Source: Bacillota bacterium
GTDB lineage: Bacteria; Bacillota; UBA4882; UBA8346
Length of the DNA: 23,482 nucleotides
Direction: 5' to 3'
Assembly (NCBI GenBank): GCA_023400055.1
Contig: JAEXFN010000037.1
Location: forward strand, 1-23,482
Shown here piece after piece: positions 6,525-13,968 of the stretch. A program made the position numbers and the translations under genes. Within the stretch, counting starts at the first letter, position 1; each line of letters opens with the position of its first letter. The notes beneath the pieces are model-generated. The model ran no database searches. It was given only the letters and a program-made list of their open reading frames with translations, and was not told the origin of the DNA.

Positions 6525-8771
6525 ATGAGAAAAGTATTTCCGATCAACAACAACTGGTATTATCAGCCGCGTTACGAGAACGGCATGGAACGTCCATCCG
6601 ACCTGGCGGGCTTCGCCAGGGTGAGCCTGCCCCACGCCAATGTGGAGCTGCCCTACAATTACCCGGATGAAGGGGCCTACCAGATTCAGTCCTGCTATCA
6701 TTATCCGCTGACGATTCCCGAAACCGAGCGGGGCAAACTTTGCTACGTTCATTTTGAAGGGGTCATGGCCTATGCCAAGGTCTATTTGAACGGGACGTTC
6801 CTGGGCGAGCACAAGGGTGGCTATACGCCGTTTGACATCCGGATCGACGAAGCTTATAACTTCGGCCGCGCCGACAACCGGCTGACAGTGGTGGTCGACT
6901 CCAGCGAGCGGGAGGACATCCCGCCGTTCGGCGGCTTAATCGATTACCTGACCTACGGCGGGATCTACCGCGAGGTCAGCCTGGGCTGTTATGACCCGGT
7001 ATTTATCAAGAATATCAAGGTAGAGCCGGAGCGGGTGCTCGAACCGGCCAAGAGCGTGCGCGTCAAAGTTTTCTTACAGCGCGAGCCGGCGCTTTCGGGC
7101 CAGGGCCAATTTCTGCTGACCCTGCGCGACCCGGAGGGAAAAACGGTCGGGTCCGGCAGCTTCACGGCCGCGTTGGCCGCGCCGGATGTCTACGAATTTA
7201 CCATCGACGGCCTGCGCGACATCAAACTTTGGGATATCGATCAGCCCCAGCTCTATGAGATCAGCGTGGAATTGACGGCCGGGGCGTTCTCCGACGCTTA
7301 TGCCGACCGCTTCGGATTCCGGCAGGCCGAGTTCAAAAGCGACGGTTTCTATCTGAACGGCCAGCGCTTGAAATTGCGCGGCCTGAATCGGCATCAAGCC
7401 TATCCCTATGTGGGTTACGCCATGCCCAAGCGGGTCCAGGAGAAGGATGCCGAGATCCTAAAAGAGGAGCTCCGCTTGAATATCGTGCGCACCTCGCATT
7501 ATCCGCAGTCGTCCCATTTCCTGAGGCGCTGCGACGAACTGGGGCTGCTGGTGCTGGAGGAGATCCCGGGCTGGCAGCATATCGGCGACCAAGCCTGGCA
7601 GGAGGTTGCCAAGCAGAATGTGCGCGAGATGATCGAGCGGGATTGGAACCATCCGGCGATCATCCTCTGGGGAGTCCGCATCAACGAGTCGGCGGACAAT
7701 GACCCGTTTTACCTGGATACCAACCGCACCGCCCATGAGCTGGACTCCACCCGCCAGACCGGCGGGGTGCGCTGCATTACCGACAGCCACCTGTTGGAGG
7801 ATGTCTATACCTTTAATGATTTCAACCTCGACGGGGTCCGGCCGCCGCTCCGCGAGCAACGGGCCGTCACCGGGCTGGCTCATCAGGTCCCTTATTTGGT
7901 CACCGAGTTCAATGGCCACATGTATCCGACCAAGCGTTTCGACCCGGAGGAGCGGCAGAGCGAACACGCCCTGCGCCATCTGCAGGTCCAGAACTCGGCC
8001 GGCCTGGCGGGAAATATCGCCGGGGCCATCGGCTGGTGCGCCTTTGACTATAATACGCACAAGGATTTCGGCGCCGGGGACCGCATTTGTTACCACGGAG
8101 TGATGGATATGTTCCGGCTGCCCAAGTTCGCCGCCTATTTTTATGAGTCCCAGGTGGCGCCGGAGGTCGAGCCGGTACTGGAGCCGGTGACGTTCTGGGC
8201 CCGGGGCGAGCGCGACGGCTGCAAGATTCTGCCGCTGGTGGTCTTCACCAACTGCGATTACCTGGAGCTGCAATACGGCCCCGAAAAGCTGGCCGAGAAG
8301 ATTTATCCGCGCCGCGCCGAGTACCCGGGGGTCCCTTACCCGCCGGCGATCATCGACTTTTCGGTGATCCCCCCGGAAAAGATGGGCGAATGGGGCATGC
8401 TCTGGCAGGACGGGATCTTCCGTGGCTACCATCGGGGGAAGATGGTGATCGAGCGGAGCTTCAGCAAGGCGCCGGTCCCGGCCGAGCTGGCGGTGGCTGC
8501 CGACGATCTGCTGCTGGACGCTTCCCAGAAAGACGCGACCCGGATCACGGTGCGGGTCCTGGACCAGCGCGGCAACCTGTTGCCCTTCATCGATGAAGTT
8601 ATCGAGCTGGAGTTGACCGGTCCGGCCCGGCTGCAGGGCCCGGCCAAGGTGGCGGTGAAAGGCGGGGCGCTGGCCTTTTGGATCGAGACCGTCAACCAAG
8701 CGGGCCCGGTCGCGGTGACGATCCGGTCCCAAAAGTTGGGAGAGAAGACGATCCGAATCACAGTTGCATAA
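6525..8771 (+). CDS. Glycoside hydrolase family 2 enzyme, probable beta-galactosidase
   Basis: A 748-residue cytoplasmic (no signal peptide) retaining beta-glycosidase expected to cleave the sugar imported by the upstream transporter. Domain order: N-terminal jelly-roll sugar-binding domain (~40-165, including GVMAYAKVYLNGTFLGEHKGGY), Ig-like domain (~170-265), TIM barrel (~270-560) and a C-terminal Ig-like/BIG-type domain (~650-748). The acid/base Glu is E388 in the N-E pair of GVRINES. The nucleophile is probably E461 in LVTEFNGH. It is shorter than LacZ (~1020 residues) because it lacks LacZ's last domain, and it resembles the compact GH2 group that also includes beta-glucuronidases. Galactosidase activity is therefore probable rather than proven. 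AGGAGG at 6514-6519 sets the ATG start. It is the last gene before a terminator. Confidence 0.88.
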   Translation: MRKVFPINNNWYYQPRYENGMERPSDLAGFARVSLPHANVELPYNYPDEGAYQIQSCYHYPLTIPETERGKLCYVHFEGVMAYAKVYLNGTFLGEHKGGYTPFDIRIDEAYNFGRADNRLTVVVDSSEREDIPPFGGLIDYLTYGGIYREVSLGCYDPVFIKNIKVEPERVLEPAKSVRVKVFLQREPALSGQGQFLLTLRDPEGKTVGSGSFTAALAAPDVYEFTIDGLRDIKLWDIDQPQLYEISVELTAGAFSDAYADRFGFRQAEFKSDGFYLNGQRLKLRGLNRHQAYPYVGYAMPKRVQEKDAEILKEELRLNIVRTSHYPQSSHFLRRCDELGLLVLEEIPGWQHIGDQAWQEVAKQNVREMIERDWNHPAIILWGVRINESADNDPFYLDTNRTAHELDSTRQTGGVRCITDSHLLEDVYTFNDFNLDGVRPPLREQRAVTGLAHQVPYLVTEFNGHMYPTKRFDPEERQSEHALRHLQVQNSAGLAGNIAGAIGWCAFDYNTHKDFGAGDRICYHGVMDMFRLPKFAAYFYESQVAPEVEPVLEPVTFWARGERDGCKILPLVVFTNCDYLELQYGPEKLAEKIYPRRAEYPGVPYPPAIIDFSVIPPEKMGEWGMLWQDGIFRGYHRGKMVIERSFSKAPVPAELAVAADDLLLDASQKDATRITVRVLDQRGNLLPFIDEVIELELTGPARLQGPAKVAVKGGALAFWIETVNQAGPVAVTIRSQKLGEKTIRITVA

Positions 8772-8800
8772 GGGCAGGCCTCGCGCCTGTCCTCGTTTTT
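8772..8800 (+). terminator. Terminator of the transporter/GH2 operon
   Basis: GGGCAGGC (8772-8779) pairs with GCCTGTCC (8785-8792), one G-T pair, over a 5-nt loop, followed by TCGTTTTT. The hairpin starts right after the GH2 stop codon. Confidence 0.8.
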
Positions 8801-8840
8801 GGGTGAGAATAATATTTTTAGGATTCCTTGGGGATTGATA

Positions 8841-8869
8841 TTTACAAATTTGTTACCGAATATTAAGAT
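8841..8869 (+). promoter_or_regulatory. Candidate promoter of the second binding-protein gene, with a dyad
   Basis: TTTACA (8841-8846) and TAAGAT (8864-8869) are 17 bases apart, upstream of an isolated gene that follows a terminator. A perfect 10-bp palindrome ACAAATTTGT (8844-8853) overlaps the -35 and could be an operator. It does not match the two LacI-type operators at 2911 and 3076. Confidence 0.4.
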
Positions 8870-8915
8870 TGAGACATAACAGGACATTCATCACTCCAAG
8901 GGAGGCATCCGGATC

Positions 8916-10205
8916 ATGAAAAAGGTTTTACTGGCAGTACTGGCCATTCTGGTCGTTTTTTCGGCTATCGCCGTTACGTATGCGGCGCCGGGCAAGATCA
9001 CCCTGCGGGTGGCCTGGTGGGGCAATCCCGTCCGGGACGCGCGCACCGTCAAAGTGATCGAAATGTACATGGTCAAGAACCCTAACGTCACCATCGAGAC
9101 CGAAACCACCGGTTGGGCGGGTTACTGGGATAAGCTGGCCTCGCAGGCCGCCGCCGGGAACCTGCCGGACATCATTCAGCACGATTATACCTATTTGAAT
9201 CAGTATGTCGTCAAGAACCTGTTGCTGGACCTGACGCCGTATGTCAAGGCGGGAAAGCTGAATCTGAGCAACGTTTCCGAATCGTATCTCTCCAGCGGCC
9301 GGGCCAAGAAACGGCTTTACGCGGTCAGCCTCGGCACCAATGCCACCTGCATCATCTACGATCCCGCCATCCTGCAAAAGGCGGGCGTGGCCGCTCCGAC
9401 CCCCGATTGGACTTGGGCCGATTTCGAGAAGATGGCCCTGGAAATCTATAAAAAGACCGGCGTGCAGACCTTGCCGTTCGGCACCACCGACCCGCGCCTG
9501 GTCTTCGAACATTGGGTGCGCCAGACCAAGAAAGCGATGTTCAATCCCAAAGACGGCTCGTCGTTGGGCTTCAGCGACCGCAAGCTGCTGACCGAGTTTT
9601 TCGCCATGCAGTTGCGGCTGTTGAAGGCCGGCGCCCTGGTCAAGCCGGACACCGCCTTTGTGACCGTCACCACCAACGAGAGCCCCTTCGTCAAGGGACA
9701 GAGCTGGCTGAACTTTATCCAGAGCAACCAGGTGGTCGCGTTTCAGGCCGCGACCAAGCGGCCGGTGGGGATCGCGCTGTTCCCCAAGATCGCCGGCGCC
9801 AAACGGCCCGGCACGTTCTTCAAGCCGTCGATGTTCTTTACGGTGGCCAGAACGAGCCCCAATAAAGACGAGGCCGTCAAATTCGTCAATTATTTTATGA
9901 ACGATGTCGAGGCCAACCGGGTGCTGCTGGCGGAGCGGGGCATCCCCATCGTTCCCCAGATCCGCGAAGACCTGGCCGGGATGGTCGATCCGGTCAGCAA
10001 GCAAGTGTTTGACTACATCAACCTGGTGGGCAGCAAATACGCCAGCCCGATCGATCCGGCCGACCCGGTCGGCACCGGCGAAGTGCTCAAGGTCCTGCGC
10101 AACGTCGAACAGGAAGTCCTCTTTGGCAGCACCTCGCCGAGCGACGCTGCGGCCAAGTTCATGCGGCAGGCCAATGAGATTTTGAGCAAGAACAAAGCGA
10201 ACTGA
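8916..10205 (+). CDS. Sugar ABC transporter substrate-binding protein without adjacent permeases
   Basis: A 429-residue exported family 1 solute-binding protein. The signal peptide covers about residues 1-23 (ending VTYA, then APGK), followed by KITLRVAWWGNPVRD, typical of the first strand. There is no lipobox cysteine. Recognisable family features include the hinge-region LPDIIQHDYTYLNQYV and the C-terminal EAVKFVNYFMNDVEANRVL helix. The ATG at 8916 has GGGAGG about 10 bases upstream. The gene is bounded by terminators on both sides and has no permease of its own. It may feed the CUT1 permeases at 4756-6512, widening their substrate range, or partner with permeases elsewhere. It is not a close duplicate of the 3179 protein, so it probably binds a different sugar. 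Confidence 0.9.
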   Translation: MKKVLLAVLAILVVFSAIAVTYAAPGKITLRVAWWGNPVRDARTVKVIEMYMVKNPNVTIETETTGWAGYWDKLASQAAAGNLPDIIQHDYTYLNQYVVKNLLLDLTPYVKAGKLNLSNVSESYLSSGRAKKRLYAVSLGTNATCIIYDPAILQKAGVAAPTPDWTWADFEKMALEIYKKTGVQTLPFGTTDPRLVFEHWVRQTKKAMFNPKDGSSLGFSDRKLLTEFFAMQLRLLKAGALVKPDTAFVTVTTNESPFVKGQSWLNFIQSNQVVAFQAATKRPVGIALFPKIAGAKRPGTFFKPSMFFTVARTSPNKDEAVKFVNYFMNDVEANRVLLAERGIPIVPQIREDLAGMVDPVSKQVFDYINLVGSKYASPIDPADPVGTGEVLKVLRNVEQEVLFGSTSPSDAAAKFMRQANEILSKNKAN

Positions 10206-10237
10206 GATAAGACGAGGGATCAATGAGCCGCTTTCTG

Positions 10238-10278
10238 ACCTTCGGACCGCCATTTAACGGTTGTCCGGAGGTTTTTTT
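10238..10278 (+). terminator. Strong intrinsic terminator
   Basis: ACCTTCGGAC (10238-10247) pairs with GTCCGGAGGT (10263-10272), one G-T pair, with CCG/CGG pairing possible inside the loop, followed by a run of seven T. It ends the second binding-protein transcript. Confidence 0.9.
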
Positions 10279-10291
10279 ATCCGTAAATCCG

Positions 10292-10325
10292 TCGGAGACC
10301 CCCCGAAAGGGCGTCGGGTCTCCGA
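10292..10325 (+). other. Stable hairpin with GAAA tetraloop
   Basis: TCGGAGACCC (10292-10301) pairs perfectly with GGGTCTCCGA (10316-10325). Inside, CCC/GGG closes a GAAA tetraloop, leaving a CGTC bulge on the 3' side. It lies about 14 bases after the T-run of the previous terminator and has no T-run of its own. The stretch 10326-10382 shows nothing further. Confidence 0.5.
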
Positions 10326-10382
10326 GTGGCATCCGGTCCAGCCCGAATAATCCCCGGCTGAGTAACGATAATCGACGAAGCC

Positions 10383-10741
10383 GTTTCTCTATGATTCCGT
10401 CTCACATTCCCGCATCTTGATCGTACTTCCCCAAACCCTGGTCCCATTTCCCCTGGGAGCGAGCGGCTTCGATATAACTACGGTCCGGTTTCCCCAAACC
10501 TTAAGACAGTTTGCCCAAGGGTCGGGAATGCTTTCCCAAGGCTTGGGGAAGCAGGAATGGGACGATCTCTAACAAGGATCCGCGGATCCCGTGAAAGGAT
10601 CAAAGGATCCCTTACACGGATGAAGCCATCTCTGACAAGGATAATACCATACCTTACAAGGAGCGCAGGCTCCTCTGAAAGGATCATCGCATCCCTTACA
10701 AGGATGGCTTTCGTCCTAACATGGATACGGAATATCCTAGT
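10383..10741. repeat. Array B: about 17 degenerate 21-bp units with co-varying palindromes
   Basis: The period is 21 bp throughout. The left half (units from 10383, 10404, 10425, 10446, 10467, 10488, 10509, 10530, 10551) is built on TTTCCC/TTCCCCAA motifs, for example GGTTTCCCCAAACC at 10487-10500. The right half has eight units starting at 10574, 10595, 10616, 10637, 10658, 10679, 10700 and 10721, with the form AAGGAT-N-ATCC followed by CTTAC or CTGAC. Dyad arms differ between units but often still pair, for example GGATC/GATCC, GGAGC/GCTCC (10660-10673) and GGATA/TATCC (10723-10737). Because 21 is divisible by three, open frames with heptapeptide repeats arise on both strands (10557-10865 plus, 10478-10792 minus). 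Neither has a ribosome site or known protein features. Confidence 0.8.
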
Positions 10742-10775
10742 TGGACCAAAGACCATACCTTCCATGAGCGCCGGC

Positions 10776-10883
10776 AGGGCAAACCGGATCACGGATTTAA
10801 CGGATGAAAGGATTCCACGGATTGAAACCCCGAGGGCGCGGAGGGCTTGCCGTGAAATCCGTTAATCAGTGGAATCCGTGATC
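10776..10883. repeat. Long hairpin repeat, copy 1
   Basis: A ~108-bp element whose ends GATCACGGATT (787-797 past 10000) and AATCCGTGATC (10873-10883) are perfect reverse complements. The interior contains several GGATT/AATCC blocks that extend the pairing imperfectly. It is about 90% identical by eye to copy 2. It looks like a mobile or dispersed palindromic intergenic element; no open reading frame is evident. Confidence 0.8.
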
Positions 10884-10911
10884 TGGTTTTATATTTGACA
10901 CGAAGGCTGAT

Positions 10912-11020
10912 AGGGCAAACCGGATCACGGATTTAACGGATGGAAGGCTTCCACGGATTGAAACCCCGAGAGGGCAGAGGGTTTTGCCGTGAAATCCGTT
11001 AATCAGCGGAATCCGTGATC
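10912..11020. repeat. Long hairpin repeat, copy 2
   Basis: Direct repeat of copy 1 at a distance of 136 bp. It begins with the same AGGGCAAACCGGATCACGG and ends with the same AATCCGTGATC. The two differ at only about ten positions, mainly in the G-rich middle (10968-10985). The terminal 11-bp dyad is intact (10923-10933 with 11010-11020). Confidence 0.8.
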
Positions 11021-11075
11021 GGATCTGCGGTCATTGCCCAGAGGCACGAGTCAGTGGATGTACCGGGCCACGATC

Positions 11076-11104
11076 TTGTCATCGATTGCCCCTGTCCCGA
11101 ATAT
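11076..11104 (+). promoter_or_regulatory. Weak candidate promoter of the NitT/TauT operon
   Basis: TTGTCA (11076-11081) and GAATAT (11099-11104) are 17 bases apart. The -10 match is poor. Transcription from here would begin around 11110, just before the structured leader, which fits well. Confidence 0.3.
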
Positions 11105-11117
11105 CTATGATCATAAA

Positions 11118-11195
11118 GGCTGGTCGAAAGGCCAGCGTCACCTCCTTTGTGCCGAAAGCATACGATAGGGTTACGGATGGATCACAAAGGAGGGG
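11118..11195 (+). promoter_or_regulatory. Structured leader that can mask the ribosome site (candidate riboswitch)
   Basis: A 7-bp hairpin closed by a GAAA tetraloop (11119-11125 with 11130-11136) is followed by CCTCCTTTGTG (11141-11151). That segment is a perfect 11-bp complement of CACAAAGGAGG (11183-11193), the ribosome site of the next gene. The 31-nt loop between them starts with CCG and contains GGGTTACGG, allowing a further CCG/CGG pairing. Pairing would hide the Shine-Dalgarno sequence, so translation of the transporter could depend on a ligand, temperature or a competing structure. I could not fit it to the TPP, SAM, guanidine, glycine or c-di-GMP consensus from memory. Confidence 0.6.
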
Positions 11196-11200
11196 TTTCG

Positions 11201-12196
11201 TTGAAAAAATACCTTATTTTATTGCTGGTGGTGGCGTTGGGCTGCGGGAGCGCCGCCTGGGGCGCACCGAAGCTGGAAAAGGTGCGGATCTCGGAGACGG
11301 TGCGTTCGGTCTTTTACGCGCCGATGTACGTGGCCATCAACCGGGGGTTCTTCAAGGATCAGGGGATCGATATCGATCTCTCTACCGCCTGGGGCACCGA
11401 TAAAAGCGCGGCGGCACTGGTCTCGGGCAGCGTCGACTTCAGCCTGATGGGGCCGGAAGGGGCCATCTATGTCTATAACCAAGGCGCCGCCGACTATCTG
11501 GTGGCTTTCGCCCAGTTGACCAAAGGGGACGGCTCATTCCTGCTGGCTCGGAAACCCATGCCCGATTTCGACTGGAAAGACGTCCGGGGCAAGACGATCA
11601 TCGGCGGTCGCAAGGGCGGCGTGCCCGAGATGGTCATGGAATACGTGTTGAAGCAGAACGGCATTAACATCCAGAAAGACGTCAACATCCTGCAGAATAT
11701 CCAGTTCACGGCCACCGCCGGCGCCTTCCAGAGCGGAGTCGGGGATTACATCGAGCTGTTCGAACCGACCGTCTCGGTGCTGGAGAAAGAGGGCATCGGT
11801 TACGTGGTGGCTTCGTTCCGGGTGGCCGGCGGCGTGGTGCCGTACACCGTCTTTCACGCCCGCCGCGATCTGCTGGCCAAGAAAGCCGGCCTGGTGCAGC
11901 GGTTCACCAATGCCGTTTACCGCGGCCAGATCTGGGTCCAGAACCATTCGGTGGCGCAGATCGTCGACAATATCTATAATTTCTTCCCGGACACCGATAA
12001 AGACATCGTCACCCGAGCGGTCCGACGCTACCTGGGCCAGGACACCTGGAGCCAGAATCCCATCCTGACCAAGGCGGCTTTCAACCGGCTGCAGGATATC
12101 ATCGAAAGCGCCGGGGAACTTCAAAAACGGGTGCCCTATGAGAAGATGGTCAATACCAGCTTCGCAATGCGGGCCATCAAGAGCGTCCAAGAATAA
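11201..12196 (+). CDS. NitT/TauT-type ABC transporter substrate-binding protein (NMT1-like)
   Basis: A 331-residue exported binding protein of the SsuA/TauA/ThiY (NMT1) superfamily. The signal segment MKKYLILLLVVALGC...AWGA is followed by KVRISETVRSVFYAPMYVAINRGFFKDQGIDI, the typical fold start. DKSAAALVSGSVDFSLMGPEGAIY matches the family ligand-site region, where the bound small molecule is held. A cysteine occurs in ALGC, a poor lipobox, so anchoring is uncertain. The start is TTG 11201, with AAAGGAGG 7 bases upstream; upstream in-frame ATGs lack a ribosome site and would run through the leader structure. It heads a three-gene operon with an ATPase and a permease. Members carry sulfonates, nitrate, thiamine precursors, guanidine-like or aromatic compounds; the substrate cannot be assigned here. 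Confidence 0.88.
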   Translation: MKKYLILLLVVALGCGSAAWGAPKLEKVRISETVRSVFYAPMYVAINRGFFKDQGIDIDLSTAWGTDKSAAALVSGSVDFSLMGPEGAIYVYNQGAADYLVAFAQLTKGDGSFLLARKPMPDFDWKDVRGKTIIGGRKGGVPEMVMEYVLKQNGINIQKDVNILQNIQFTATAGAFQSGVGDYIELFEPTVSVLEKEGIGYVVASFRVAGGVVPYTVFHARRDLLAKKAGLVQRFTNAVYRGQIWVQNHSVAQIVDNIYNFFPDTDKDIVTRAVRRYLGQDTWSQNPILTKAAFNRLQDIIESAGELQKRVPYEKMVNTSFAMRAIKSVQE

Positions 12197-12241
12197 CAGG
12201 AATGGTTTCAATAATAATCGGAAACGCAGGAGGCCGGCCAT

Positions 12242-13036
12242 TTGAGCTTGAGTGCAAACCCAAACGCGGTGGAACTGTCCGGCGTCGGTCTGAAGTATGT
12301 CAATAAAAGCGGCGAGATCGCCGCTTTGGCCGATGTCGACCTGACGGTCGCCACCGAAGAATTCGTCTCACTGATCGGCCCGAGCGGTTGCGGCAAAAGC
12401 ACCATCCTGTCGCTCATCGCCGGCATGCTCTTTCCCACGACCGGCCGGATCGCCATCGCCGGCCGGGAGGTGACCGGCACCTCGCCGCTGGTCGGCTACA
12501 TGCTGCAACACGACCACTTGCTCGAATGGCGGACCATCAAGGCCAATGCCTTTCTGGGCCTGGAAATCCGCGGCCTGAACGACCGCGCCCACCGCGAGCA
12601 GGCCGTGGCCATGCTGGAACGATACGGCCTGAAGGATTTCCTGCACCGTTATCCCGCCGAGCTTTCCGGCGGGATGCGGCAGCGGGCGGCCCTGGTGCGT
12701 ACCCTGGCGCTGGGTCCCGAGGTGCTGCTGTTGGATGAGCCCTTCTCGGCCCTGGATTACCAGACCCGGCTCAACCTGGAGGAGGAGGTCTTTCAAATCC
12801 TGAAGCAGGAGCGGAAGACCGTCATCCTGGTGACTCACGACATTTCGGAGGCGGTGGCGCTCTCCGACCGGATCGTCGTTTTGACTCCCCGGCCCGGCCG
12901 GGTCAAGGCGGATTACCGGATCGAGCTGACCGGCAAGAACGGCTCGCCGTTCCAAGCCCGGCAGGCGCCGGAGTTCCGCCGCTATTTCCGGGAGATCTGG
13001 AACGACTTGGAGGTGCGCGATGAAGCCGCGTGGTGA
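12242..13036 (+). CDS. NitT/TauT-type ABC transporter ATP-binding protein
   Basis: A 264-residue cytoplasmic ATPase of the SsuB/TauB/NrtD family powering the adjacent importer. All motifs are intact: Walker A GPSGCGKST (46-54), Q-loop in MLQHDHLLEW, signature LSGGMRQRAALVRTL, Walker B VLLLDEPFSALD and switch His in VTHDISEA. The start is TTG 12242, supported by AGGAGG at 12228-12233 with 8-base spacing. It follows the binding-protein gene by 45 bases. Its 3' end overlaps the permease gene by 17 bases, indicating one coupled transcript. Confidence 0.93.
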   Translation: MSLSANPNAVELSGVGLKYVNKSGEIAALADVDLTVATEEFVSLIGPSGCGKSTILSLIAGMLFPTTGRIAIAGREVTGTSPLVGYMLQHDHLLEWRTIKANAFLGLEIRGLNDRAHREQAVAMLERYGLKDFLHRYPAELSGGMRQRAALVRTLALGPEVLLLDEPFSALDYQTRLNLEEEVFQILKQERKTVILVTHDISEAVALSDRIVVLTPRPGRVKADYRIELTGKNGSPFQARQAPEFRRYFREIWNDLEVRDEAAW

Positions 13037-13880
13037 AGAGAAAAGCGCCGGTCCGCTGCGACGCTGGTTGCGCCGGGGCGCGGTCTCCGAGTTCCACGGC
13101 CGCTACCTGGAGACGGTGCGCCGGCGGGAACTGCTGATCCGCTTCTATCAATGTCTGATCCTGATCCTGCTGGTGGTTTTCTGGGAGATCGGAGCCAACC
13201 TCAAATGGATCAATACCTTCATTACCAGCCAACCCAGCAAGATCTTCACGATGATCGCCCAATTGCAGGCGAGCGGCAAGTTATGGCCGCACATCGTGAC
13301 CACCGTCGGCGAAACAACGCTCGGCTTTGTCCTGGGGACCCTCGGCGGGACGGTCATCGCGGTGCTGTTGTGGTGGTCGCGGACCATCGCCGAGATTCTC
13401 GATCCCTATATCGTGGTGTTAAATAGCGTTCCCAAGGTGGCCCTGGGGCCGATCTTCATCGTCTGGCTCGGCTCGGGCACCCCGGCGATCATCGCCATGG
13501 CCTTGGCGATCTCGGTGATCGTCACCGTGATGATGGTCTTTAACGGGTTCAACGAGGTCCATCCGGATACCATCAAACTGTTGAAGAGTTTCGGGGCCAG
13601 CCGGGGCCAGATCCTGATGAAGGTGACCCTGCCGGCCTCGGTGCCGACCATCATCGCCGCGCTCAAGGTGAACCTGGGCCTGTCGCTGGTGGGCACGATC
13701 GTCGGCGAATTCCTGGTCTCCAAGGAAGGCTTGGGGTATCTGATCGTCTACGGCGGGCAGGTCTTCAACATGAGCCTGGTCATGGCCAGCGTGATCATCC
13801 TCTGTGTGGTGGCGGTGATCCTCTATTACGCGGTCAGCCTGCTCGAGAGGCAGTTTGTGCGCTGGAAGGGGAACGGTTGA
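13020..13880 (+). CDS. NitT/TauT-type ABC transporter permease
   Basis: A 286-residue inner-membrane subunit of the SsuC/TauC type. A basic N-terminal region (residues 1-40) precedes the first membrane helix CLILILLVVFWEIGANL. About six segments follow, and the EAA-type loop EVHPDTIKLLKSFGASRGQI, then LMKVTLPASVP, is clear. It probably works as a homodimer, since only one permease gene is present. ATG 13020 has GGAGGTG just upstream, inside the end of the ATPase gene. The operon ends at the terminator at 13969-13995. Confidence 0.92.
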   Translation: MKPRGEEKSAGPLRRWLRRGAVSEFHGRYLETVRRRELLIRFYQCLILILLVVFWEIGANLKWINTFITSQPSKIFTMIAQLQASGKLWPHIVTTVGETTLGFVLGTLGGTVIAVLLWWSRTIAEILDPYIVVLNSVPKVALGPIFIVWLGSGTPAIIAMALAISVIVTVMMVFNGFNEVHPDTIKLLKSFGASRGQILMKVTLPASVPTIIAALKVNLGLSLVGTIVGEFLVSKEGLGYLIVYGGQVFNMSLVMASVIILCVVAVILYYAVSLLERQFVRWKGNG

Positions 13881-13968
13881 GCGGCGGCTGGCAGGAACTT
13901 CCGTCACGGCGTTGGAAACTATTTGCGGCCCGGGGCGTTAACTTTATCAGGAATCGTATGATATCAGG

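Noticed and set aside
5925..6812. Long minus-strand open frame (295 codons) opposite the permease and GH2 genes
   Set aside because: Antisense shadow of two well-supported genes, rich in His/Arg/Asp/Gln as expected from complementing GC-rich codons.
7458..8732. 424-codon minus-strand open frame opposite the GH2 gene
   Set aside because: The sense strand carries all GH2 motifs; the antisense product has no domain and no ribosome site.
10383..10741. CRISPR array
   Set aside because: Units are contiguous 21-mers with no unique ~30-bp spacers, the repeats are degenerate, and no cas gene is nearby.
10478..10865. Open frames on both strands of array B with heptapeptide repeats (ILVRD and SLTRM types)
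   Set aside because: A 21-bp period keeps every frame in register, so open frames arise by chance. The peptides have no ribosome sites, and the hairpin-arm changes are better explained at the nucleic-acid level.
11118..11195. Known riboswitch (TPP, guanidine-I/II, c-di-GMP-I, SAM, glycine)
   Set aside because: Only isolated resemblances were found (a GAAA-capped hairpin, GGGTTACGG). The invariant core sequences I remember for each class are missing, so I left it unassigned.
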